Position numbers and translations under genes: made by a program. The notes beneath the pieces were generated by a model that ran no database searches, was not told the origin of the DNA, and saw nothing but the letters and a program-made list of their open reading frames with translations. Shown here one piece after another: positions 37,301-49,300 of a stretch of 64,000 nt of DNA; positions within the stretch are counted from its first letter, which is position 1, and the number at the start of each line of letters is the position of its first letter. The stretch is taken from contig CM023541.1 in the NCBI GenBank assembly GCA_013350335.1, positions 65,017,999 through 65,081,998 of the forward strand, in the 5' to 3' direction. This DNA is from Chimonanthus salicifolius (lineage: Eukaryota; Streptophyta; Magnoliopsida; Laurales; Calycanthaceae).

Positions 37301-40300
37301 CTAATGAGAGAGTAAAAGACAAAATTGCCCCTCATTATAATAATTCAAAAAAAACACTTTGCCCTCATAAAAAAAAGACAAAAACTAAAAGACAAGACTA
37401 AGTAAAAAAAATAATGTCAAGGTCCAACAACATCAAATCCAGATAAAAAATGCTCCCGCATCAGCATGTCTCCATGGACGTCACCTTTTTTTGAACATGT
37501 TCCCTATTTTGGTCAAACTAGCTTTGATACCATCTTAGAATGAAAATGGGAGAATGAAGGCAATGGAGGAAGAAAGAAGAATTGAGAGAGATACATGTAT
37601 ATATAGAGTATAGGGAGCAAATCAAGGCGAGGAAAAAGGAAAGAAAGATCATTTATAATCATTTACAATCAATGATATCTAAAAGTCAGCATACATGCGT
37701 AAAATCTGAAAATACACCATATCCTATGACATATTTATGTTCTTTTCCTCTAAAGTATGGTTTGAATCAATGTTGTAAAAATCGTCCGAGTTGCGAGTCA
37801 ACTCGGACAAGTCGACTCAACTGGGATGGTCCAATGAGTCAACTCGCTGGTTCAATCGAAAAACCCCATTAATCGGACGAGTTTTGCGAAAATCGCAAAT
37901 CGTGCGATTCCAAAATCGGCAATCGCACCATCATGCGATGCGGAAGAAATAGGAAGAGGGAAAATAGAAAAAAAAAAGGGAAGAAAATGAAAAGCCACCT
38001 GTTTCAGATCTTCCGCCTCCCCTTCATCTTTTCTTCTCTCTTCTTTCTTCTTCTTTTTTTCCTCTCTCTTTCTTTCTTTCTTCCTTTCAGGGTTAGGCAT
38101 TGCAGTCGCTGCCTCTTCCTTTCTTTCATTTCATGTGTGAGTACCTTTACTTAGGTCACAGATATGAGACACTCCACCACGGTAATATGTATTTACTTTA
38201 GGTCACATATATGTGACGCTCGCACCACGGTAATATGTACTAGGTAGCACATATGTCTCTAGCGTCAAGCACACGACTTTTTCTCTTACGCCATCTTTAT
38301 ATTTTTTAACTTTTTTATTATCATTTTTATGTTTTAATTAAAAAAATCTCTTATTTTTATTTTAATCTTTATATCTATTTTAAAAAATTAAAAAGCTCTA
38401 ATTTTTTTTTAAATATTTGATGAATGCTAATAAAATTATTTAAATGGATTTAATTTATTTGTTAATTTCTTTTTAAAATTTATCTGTACTAAAATATAAA
38501 CATTATTAGTCTTATAATTACATAACTGAGTGACATTTAGACAATGAATAGAATTCAATGACCTTAAAAACAAAAGAAATTATTGATGTATAATTTATAT
38601 TACATCTCACTAAATATTATTACATAAAATAAATTTCAAAAAAACCAAAGAAATTTAATCTATTTTATTTACATAAATTAAATTGATACAAGTATTTAAT
38701 TTGTATTATGTAATATTGTATTATAGTTATTTTAGTATTTTGTAATTTGTATTATGTACTACTATATTACAGTTATTTTATTTATTATAAATATAAAAAA
38801 TATAGTTTTCTAATAATAGAAAACAATTTATACACTTAATACTTATGTTTAAATCTCATATTGATAATTTTTTGTCATTTTATATGTAATTGTAGTATAA
38901 ATAATAATTATAACAAAAAAAGGTCAAAAAAATTAAAACTCTTACGATTCTACGATTTACAATTTACAAGACACACCCCTAGACCGATTCACGATTCGAT
39001 TCGAGTTTGACAACATTGGTTTGAATTCTCTAGGAAATCATGATTTATTAGGTTTTACATCTATATTCCAACTACTGAGATATTTACTGAACTCTAACTT
39101 ATCTTTTTTGAACTATTACTTTATATGCATATCAACATATCTTTGCAGATTAATAAATGTCATATTTTTCCAAACTCTCTATATTTTCATGTTCTAAACT
39201 TCTTCATCCTATATGATGACTCTTCGAAAAGATCTACTTGTGAATATATATTTTTCAAGTGTATAGAGTATATAGTTTAATATATTATACCTTCAATTCA
39301 ATAAAAAAAAGTGTGATCTTTTTTATGCTTTTCTAATAGAGTCGCATCTGAAGCATGTGTCTACACCAGTTAATACTATACAATGCTAATCGAGCTCTTT
39401 CCAACACAGTTGTAGACATGAGCATTTCAGGAAACTAGTAATCCGCTATTTTTTCTGCCGTGTGAGGGCCACTTCACTCTGGGAGGGTTTTCACCAAACA
39501 TGGAATGGACAGAGCAGGTTTTATTGGAACATCTTTAGCTTAAGACATTTACCATATGTAAAGGTCTATATAACAATACAAGGTTTGTTTAGGGATCAAG
39601 GAGTATACTCAGAATAGTCCCATGCTATTAGATCTATACCTTTCATTACTATCATTGATACCTATTGCTGATGAAAAACTGTGTAGCAGAATCGAACACT
39701 GTATGCTGATCTAAATGCATCCAGCTCCCAAATTAACTTGTAAATCAATAGCAACAGACACTTCACTCAGTTATGACTCCATCACAGGAGAATTTTTTAG
39801 ATGACAAACTAAAGCAACATTTGAACCTCAAAGGAAGGGAAATTACACAGAAAATAGAACATGGTAAGAATTCGAGCAATAATGGAGAACACATGGGCAT
39901 GGTGTTTAAACCTTAGGGAAAATGCTATAACCAATCCTGGTAAGAGGATGTCTCCAAATCCAATGATACTATAGCCACCCCATGGATCAAATAAACGTGG
40001 AATCTTCAGCAGCATTGGTATACCATCCTCTCCACTTTTATCACCACGAGCTACCTACAAAGAGTTCATTTACCTAGAATGACCTCTTATAATTTGAATG
40101 TACAGAGATAAAATAGAAAAAACTACAATTATTATTGTATAGTCAAATATAACAAATTAAAATAAATACTTACCACAATCATTACACTTTCATGGAACCA
40201 TCTCTTTGAAACAAACACCCAGAAGATGTCATACAAGAAGGCACAACTGAGAAGCACTGTACCCACCTGATACAAGGGGTTTCAAAGATTACATGATACA

Positions 40301-43300
40301 TAGACATTATGAATGTATATAATTATTCATGAATATATGCTAAAGAACATAGATGTCAACTTCTCACATACTTAACTAGAAATGCACGTTGACGTTATGA
40401 TTTGCATATTTTACAGACATGGTAAGCAGTGGCAATCTAAAGCAAACTAACTAAATAAAATAAAAGCCATGTTATGGAATATTGTCAACCACATCTAAAA
40501 ATAACAAAAGCTGAATAAATCTCACCTTAAGATTAGGTACACGGACAATCTGAAGAACCGTAATTATCAATGCAATGCCCTGATTAAGAAACAGATCTGT
40601 TAGTAAATCTCATCGACTCATCCATTTAACTTTCCCATGATAAGTTATAATAATAACTCAAGTAGTGCAAGAGAAATAGAAAACAGGATGCAAGAAGTAC
40701 CCAATTCAAGAAAAAAAAACAGTTGTTTAAGTATTTACAGAACTTCCCTAAGTTAAAGGAGTCATGCAATGAAAAATTGCACCTATTTGTAAATGGAACA
40801 TTGGGTCCTGATGCACATATATGACACCATCACTAACATGTAAGACTTTTTAAAAAAAAATAGGTGAATGAACTCTACACATTTTCACTATGTCAAAGAA
40901 ACCCGAGAAAAATGTAGATTAAAAGAAGAAGAAGAAGGAATGTTTCACAAACAAGTAAGATGAATAATACAGTTCTTTTTTTTTTTCTGAAAAAAAGGTT
41001 AGCTGAATAATACAACAATAAGTAACCACAATTGTCGTTACTAGCCCTTTTCTCTGGGCCTTTTATGGTGCATAAAGTCTCTCCCAACAATTAATTAAAT
41101 TCACATGCATGCTGAGCATGTTAATCGGGCATTTCTCCAGTCACAAAACAGAGACTACCTGAAGCAAAACTAAAGAACTACAATCACACCCAAAAGAAAA
41201 ATTAAACCACTCAATGATTCATGAACTATCCCTGGTATGAGGCAGCTACTATTGGACAAAGTTAAAAGAGAGAGAATTCCCATCACATAAAAACTCATTA
41301 AAGAAGTTAATGCTCTACTCTTTCAACCACCTCTTGTACACAAGAATCGTCAAAATCATCTGCCTTGGAAGGCACTTCTAGAGATCATCCAATCTAAAAT
41401 TACTTTCTTGTTAAAATCCAAACAATAGGTACCGTGGAAGATATAACCATTATCTAGCAAATATTGTATTCATCCTGTTTCCTATTCATTTGGATTCATA
41501 TAAAGTAGTTCCTGGAAAGAAACCATTTTTAAGCAAAATATGGTTAAACAATTGTCCACTTTTACTTAAGAAATGGTTTCCAAGAAAGCACTTCCCATTC
41601 ATCTAAACAGAGCCCAAGTTTTTTCTGCACTGAACAATATCACCGTTAATGACCCGGTTGAACTAAACATGCAAATTTTATTTTTGTTCTACACAGGTGA
41701 GACATCAAGCAAGGCAGCCAGTCCATTTGTACACCTAATTGCTGAATCCTTTCTAGAGTTCTATCTTTCTTTTCATCCCTTATCTTTTCCATACATACCG
41801 ACTGTATAATTTATGATAAGGTCAAATGGAGAATCAAACTCAGAAAGCCAACGCAGATAGATAGGATTCTGGAAAATAATGATGATGAACTAAACTCCCA
41901 AAAATGCCCGTCCTACTTGTTGCATGTCAATCAGAAACAAGCTCAGCAAATCATGCCAAAAGGAAGCAAGCAACACAATTAGCCACTAATGAGACACTAA
42001 TGAAAAATTCTCTCACTAAAGAATTTGTAGATTGAGGAAAGAGAGTGCCTTTCATATTTGGACTCCTTCCATATTGGGAGTTCTTGTAGTGTATATATAT
42101 GGGGATTGCTTATGTATTTCACAACACAACACAATAATAAAATCTCCCTCTTTCCCGTGGTTTTTTCCCTCTTTGGTTTTCCACATCTGTCTCTCGTGTC
42201 ATGATGTTTATGGATTGTTGTTCTGTGTGATATGTGTTTCTACTTGGTATCAGTAGTAAGGTTCGACAGATCCGTTTGAAGCCTTGTTGCCGTTGCTTTG
42301 TCTTGTGGTTTCCTGCCTCTGTCCATCGGTCCATGGGGGTTCACAGTGGTTGAGTAGAAGGTCCATCTGCTCCTTTGCCGTGCACGCCACAGAAAGGCAG
42401 CTAGCGCCAAAGCAGGTCATCTTCATCAGCAGTTCTGGGCTGCTGCCCCCTCTGGTTTGCCTTTTCTTTTGCTGTGGTATCCGAGAGAGGTCTTTTTACT
42501 AGGCTCAGCTCAGTTCTAACCTTCACGTGGTCACTCCTGCATCACTATTTACAAAAACAACTTTTTTTTTTTCATACTTAAGTTTGGTTTCAACAATTTC
42601 CTTATTAATACCCCATCTTCTTAAAAAAATTATCAATAAATTAAAAAAAAATATATTAGTAGCAACCTCTCTGTTCAACAACATGATAAAAAAAGTTCAC
42701 GACTTATCACGAATTATTACATTGGCCATATTTTGAAACATTGAGACTTATTTTCAGATTCATGGGTGTTCAAGGTAAAACCATGTTCATGTGAATCTGC
42801 TTTATGGTGAATTTGGCAATTGTCAAATTCTGAACTTATAAGATTGTTAATCTGTCAAATTAGAAGAAAATGCTGTCAGTATAAAATTTGTTGTTTGGCA
42901 ACTGTCATAAACTTCTGACAGATTAAAATATTGCTGTTTGTTAAATTGCAAAATATCCTATCAGATTTTGATGTATAATTAAAATAAATTTCACAAAACC
43001 TTCCTTCAAAAATTTAAAGTAACTGACAAGTATATTAAGATTTTTATATAATAATAATTACATCAATTAACATCTTTAGAAAAAAATACATAAAATTGAT
43101 GGCCATGATTAAATGGGATGACAAGTGTGAACTCAAGGGAGGCTCTAAGAGAAATGGTAAATTAACATGCAGCTTTTCTCAACCGATCAAACTTGGGGAT
43201 TTTTAGTGGAAGATGGCAACCTATTAAAGACATTGGAAGATAAATGGATATCTAATTTAACAAATATCACGGATCACCATTAGGAAAGCACAGTTACCTT

Positions 43301-46300
43301 CAATGGGTAATGGTCTTAGTTACCGAGGAATAACAAATTAAAAAGAAAAGGACTGGAGAATGGAGAGAGAATCAAAGAATCAGGTTCCAAAATCGCATTG
43401 GCAAAGAGAGAGGGTAATTAAATAGTTAAAACTCATTAACTCTGTGAATGGCACAGATGAGTGGAGAGATGTTTTTATTAGAAAAAAAGTTAAGACAACA
43501 GAAAAACTAGTAAACGAAAAAAAAAACAGAAACAACTTTACAACGGGACAAGAGGAAAAGAGAGAAAAAGTTTTAGAAAACGAGACTAGTGCACTTCGGA
43601 GACAGTTGGTGCTCCTGCAAGACAATCAGAAGAAAAAAAAAAATCTCAGGGATGACAAGAGAGGAGATTTGCTGGAAGAGATGAAAGAATATTATAAAGA
43701 CAGGCCCCTGTTTTTAGTATATCTGAAACTCGTCAAAGTCATATGTTATTGATCCTTGAGGGTCTAATCTTAAACTTTCTAACAAAATTCCACCGTTTCT
43801 ATGATTTGCCAAACATGCAAATCTTTTGTCACAAGATTTCATCGGAGGATATTCTCAGATTGAAAGATCTAGTCATTGCAAACACACACAGAGTGTTTGT
43901 GATAATAAGTAAAAGGAAACTGTATGAGGGAATGCTACTTTCCCACACAAAATCAAGAATGAGTCCATTTTCCAGTGAGATAAAATAAACTTGAGGTTCG
44001 AGTTGGTCTGCACTCAGTTTTTTGGTACCAAAATACACACATGAAGATCAATACCAAAAAGGGAATAAAAAGAACACAATTCACAATGAGGGATTTTAAA
44101 CATTTATACTGCAAGGATGAGACATATTAAAAGAAACAAATGTTAAACATGTATCATACTTACAAGGATATCTTGGCCTATCCAAGCAAAGGAGATTCGC
44201 CGTTTAAACTGCCCAAACAACGGCAAATGCAACGCAAAATGGCAGAACAGCCAATGTAAGGTATGAAACTGCTCCAAAGAAAGGTACTTTAATATATGAT
44301 TCTCCAGCTCGTTTAAACCACCTGAGGTTATAAGGTCAATCAATTTTTAGGATCCCAAAGTAAAACAAGGTCTCATGCCTCACATTCAACAGATTTTTAA
44401 TCAATTCTTTTTGAGCGGTAATTTTTTTATCATCAAATAATAATGAATATCAAAAAGCTAAATACTTGAGAGAAGAAAATGGAGGAATAATCCCTAACTT
44501 TGGCGTGTCATTGTGGATGGTCATGTCAAGAACCTGTGGTTCAATTGGTCAAGGATCACTCTTAAAGCCTAGAGATTGTGGACTCAAAGTCCCATGGGCG
44601 TTGGATAGGGCAGCCAGTCCATAGAAATAATTGGTTCAATCTAAATTAAAGGCCAACCCAAGATTGATGGGATGAATGACTAAGATAATGATGATGATGA
44701 TGATTGTGGATGGTCAAGTAGACACAGAAAAAGGAGTCTTAATCCTCTTCACCAAACATTATGCATTTATTTCCTTATTAGAATAACAGAATCAACCAGA
44801 TTTTAAAGAAAGATTAGTAACCATGGACATACCTTGACAACAAAGCCACTAAGCAAGTTTGTAGGCCCTGCAAACATAAATTACTTCAAAGTCAATACTA
44901 AAGAGTAGGGGTTAACAAGTACTCTAAATACTAAGAATATAAAGAAGACTGAATAAAAGGGCATGCTTAAACCTTTCAGGGGAAAAAAGTCAATGCTTGA
45001 AGTGGATTATGAGTAATATTGAACCAGTCTCAAATATAAATAGGCAAACAGAAAAACTGACAATCCAGTATCTGTCAATGACATTTGAGTGCTGTTAGGT
45101 TCTGGAAAGTTTTGTTTAAAATTCAATACTTTGACAGATTACAAACAAAGGAGTTTTAGGTCCTAGTAAATTAAGCTGCTTTAGAGGAATTCTTCTAATA
45201 TTTGCAACATTTTTAGGATACATCATAGGAAAAGTTTTTAATTATTTGTACCAGAACAATTTAGCACTTCTAGTTTTATTAGAGTCCAAATCATGATTAG
45301 GAGGGTATTCAATCCAAGTGGCATGATCAACAGGAGATTGTTTAAATGTCAAAGTGTTCCCTCAACATGAACCATTCCAAATCAAACAACCACGAGTAAC
45401 TAAGGCTAAACCTCATGTTGTTGGACAGCAGGAGATTCTTCATTTCATGAAGTTTGGTCAAGCAGTAATAAGGTTTGCCATCAAATCGTAGAGTCAGTAT
45501 TGTAAGCTTATATATCATGTATTAAAATTTAAAACTAACCATGTCTTCCATGAAGAAACAAAGAAACTAAAGTTGATAACCACTTGGTTTAAGAACAAAC
45601 AAGAGGAGGTAGGGAGGGAGGCAAACTTAAATTATGTAAAAAAAGAAGCAAAAAAGAAGCTGCTGAAATTATTTGTTAAAACAAAATGAATGATTACATC
45701 ACTACTTGGGCACTTAGAATGCTTGATTAGCATTCTCCACTCTTTAGCTTGAGCAAGAAATCAGAATCGTTAAAATAACCAAGTGTTACATTCAAAGTAT
45801 TATTGTAATTCTCATCCAAAAAAAGGAACTTGTAATTCTCCATTTCGAGGAAAAAGGTATTGTAATCATTATTCTTCTATTGCGTATCATTACAGCCAGA
45901 TTCTATGGAACATGGATTGCTCCAACGCCAGTAACATCAATAAACGACCTATCAGCTAGTTTGATCTTACCATATGAAACTGGAGAAAGGGAAGAGAAGA
46001 GGTGAGACATACCAACCATATGGTAAGTGGCCCTAGAGTCAATAAGCCAAGAATGGGTGGAGGCATGGTGTGTTAGGGGCTGAGTACCTGATTGCGAGGA
46101 GACAACAATGGAGACCTTTGAGAATTGTAGGTGGTCCAGTCGTCCAATACTAAGTTAATGTCATTTCTAGTCGCTGGGCATTGTCATGAGTCATATTAGA
46201 GGAAGGAGCAACAGGAGAGGCAGCAGAGAGATGAACGTGTTGTGGCCAGGCCATGAAGTTGGTAAGCATGAAGCAGCGAAATGGTTGGTCATCTGCAGTA

Positions 46301-49300
46301 AGTGCAAAAACGGATACCGGTCTTCCGTGGGCCTCTGGTGTTCCTAAGGGTGTCGGAAGAAGCCATGGAAGAGGCAGTAGATGCAGCCATGTGTCCCAGA
46401 TACCGATCTAGAAGAGCCCAAAATAAGTAACAATGCATGTTGGAGCCAAGCACAACCGAAAGTGGAAGCTGGAGAGATGTTAAAGACCGGTGAGAGAATC
46501 ACCAGTAGCAGTAGCAGAGAGTAAATCCAAGGGCAGCAGTAGTTTCCAAGAGGAAGATTGTTACAGAGTGGACCCCACCAGCCACAAGCCTAATTGAGAA
46601 CCTCATAGATACAAGAAAGAGGCAAGGGGCGAATGTGAAGGTGCAAACCCAGGTGGAAAAGGGTTGATCCCACTCAGATCTGAAGGAAAATAAGCAAAAA
46701 GTGGCTGCAGAGACATCCCAAGCAGCCAAAGGAAAATGGCAGCACAGAGGGGCCCACCGGTGATGGAAGGTGAGGCCTCCAATTGCGATGGCAACCTGAT
46801 GCAAGGGCAACAACAAGAGTAGGAGGTTGAAGGCAACAGACCCAAATACGAAGGTCCTGCAGCAGATCTAGAAGAAGCAGCGGTAGAAGTGGGCCCCACA
46901 AATCACAAAGGAGAGCGGAAGCCAGTAGGATGCAAAGCACAGGTAGAGGCGACACCGCTGTTGAAAGATTCGAAGAGGACAAGTGCATAAGCCAGCGGAT
47001 GGAAGGAAAGCAACCGAAAAAACTGGGTTTTGTACAGTACCGTCATGGGCAGAAAGGGTCCCAAAAGTGCAGCCGAAGACCTCAGATCGCAGATCAAGCT
47101 GATGGATGGGTAGCCTACCAAAAGGGCAGGGTTATGCAAAGGTTTCACCAACGAAATCCTCGCCGGAAAATCAGATGACAGCCGAGAAGGGGAGCTAGTG
47201 CAGGAAGGACCAGCGACACAGACACCCACTGGAAATGTTAAAACCTACTGTAAAACCTTGGAGAAAAGTCCAAGACTGAAGAAGGAAAAAGAGAGGAGAA
47301 GTTCCACTACAGATCCTCAGAGATCGGGGCCAAAGGGGACACCGGATATCCGACGATGTACAGTAACACCAGTGAGGAATCTCCTAAAAGCGGCAAGAAA
47401 ATCGTTCTCTCTGATACCATTTTGTAAGTAATAATGGAAAAGAGAAAAATAATAATGAAAAGAGAAGAAAGAATTGGGAGAGAGGAATCACTCCTCTCTA
47501 AATGTAAATGTATTGCATATCTTCGAAGGAGAGTATAAGTACAAGTATAAATAAATTACAAGGAGCCAAATATGGTGGCTAAAAGGAAAGAAAATAAAAG
47601 AATAATCAATTACCCTAAATTACTTAGCTTGCAATATTCTCTAAGTCAACTTTCCAAACTAGGATGATTCCAGTCAACTTTATCCAGAAGTGGGTCCCAC
47701 AACACTTTTTACCAGTGGGTTGACGGTCAATTTGGTTGTAAAATTCAAATTTTGCAAAATGATAATGGGGGGAAATTTGTCACACTCATTTCTTACATAT
47801 TTGCAAGAGCATGGTATAGACTCTCAACTCTCTTGTCCTTCTACGCCTCAACAAGAGTCTATACCACGCTCTTGCAAATATTTGTCATACTCATTTCTTA
47901 CATATTTGCAAGAACATGGTATAGACTCTCAACTCTCTTGTCCTTCTACACCTCAACAACATGGTGTAGCTAAACGGAAAAACCGTCACCTTCGTGAGGT
48001 GGCCCGTTCTCTTCTTTTTATCATGCATGTCCCATAGTCCTATTGGCCCGAAATTGTGTTAATTGCTTGCTATCTCATCAACAGAATGACATCTTGCATT
48101 TACATGTATTCATCCCTCATTTTCCTTTACATGTATTTTGGTGTGTATGTTATCTCCACGATCAGTGCGCTGTGTCTTTCTAAGTTACTCACCTTTCCAC
48201 AAGGCTATAAATGTCTTGATCCACCTCACTAAGAAAACATATAACTCCATGGATGTCACTTTTTTTAGCAGAGCCCCTATTTTCCGCACCCTCTCCCTTT
48301 TCCACCTCCTCTGTTCTTCCTCTTCTCCTTGCAGATGCTAACCCCCAGCACCACAACGCCCATTCTGGTGTATCAATGCTTGGCAACCTAGACCGCCACC
48401 TACCGCTGACTCCATCCACTCATCTGCCAGTTGGTCCAGATCCACCCGCCTCTGATCAAACACCGATCTTCCTATTCCACTTCGCAAAGGTAAGCTGTGT
48501 TTGTACCAGTCATCCACTTGATCGGTTTGTCTCATATCATGTTGTTTCACCCCTCCTATCACAGTTTTCTCACAACCCTAGACAGCATTAAGATTCCAAA
48601 GAGGATTGACACGGCCTTACAAACATCCCTCCTGGAAAGCAGCCATGGACAAGTGAATTAGCCGCACTTGAGAAGAACAATACAGGGGACCTAGTTCCTC
48701 TACCTCCAGGAAAGACTCTTGTTGGGTGCAAGTGGGTCTTTGCTTTGAACCATATTCCACGATGGCTCCATTCCCAAATATAAGGCTCGGCTAGTGGCCA
48801 AAGGCTTCACTCAAACATATGGTGTGGGACTACCAAGACACCTTCTCACATGTATATGTCAAGATTACATCAGGTTCGGATCTTGCTCACCCTTGCCACT
48901 ATTATGCCTGGCCCCTGCACCAGTTAGATGTGAAAAATGTTTTCTCCATGGTCATCTTCAAAAGAAGTGTACATGCTTCCTCCTCTGAGGTTTGTCAAGC
49001 CGGGGGAGCCCAACTCTGTCTGCAAACTCAAGAAGGCTCTGCTATGGCCTAAGCAGTCTCCACGAGCCTGATTTGAAATTTAGCAGTGCGTTGATAACCT
49101 ATGGCTTTACTCACAGTCAGTTAGATTATTCAGTCTTTATACAGGCTCCACTCCTTTCTAATAATTTTGGTAGTCTATGTGGATGATATTGTCCTTACAG
49201 ACAACAATGATGTTGTCATCTCTGCACATTTGATATTAAAATCTAGGCCATCTCTCCGTTACTTTCTTGGCATTGAGGTTGCTCGAATCTTCTTGAGGAT

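Larger units (their letters stand above)
25165..37463 (-). mobile_element. Full-length Ty3/gypsy chromovirus, minus strand, with two solo LTRs nested inside
   Basis: Two LTRs in the same orientation (36,284-37,463 as the 5' LTR, 25,165-26,325 as the 3' LTR) flank gag, protease, RT, RNase H, integrase and a chromodomain in Ty3/gypsy order on the minus strand. Target duplications are GTATG (25,160-25,164) and GCATG (37,464-37,468), 4 of 5. Removing the nested LTRs (3,589 and 965 bases plus duplications) leaves about 7.7 kb, a normal chromovirus length. The LTRs are very similar except for small indels, suggesting a fairly recent insertion, but the ORFs already carry stops. The element splits copia copy 3. 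Confidence 0.93.

Noticed and set aside
46499..47229. Long overlapping minus-strand ORFs up to 108 residues
   Set aside because: They are the leader of the minus-strand copia fragment and resemble the non-coding leader at 18.2-19.0 kb.
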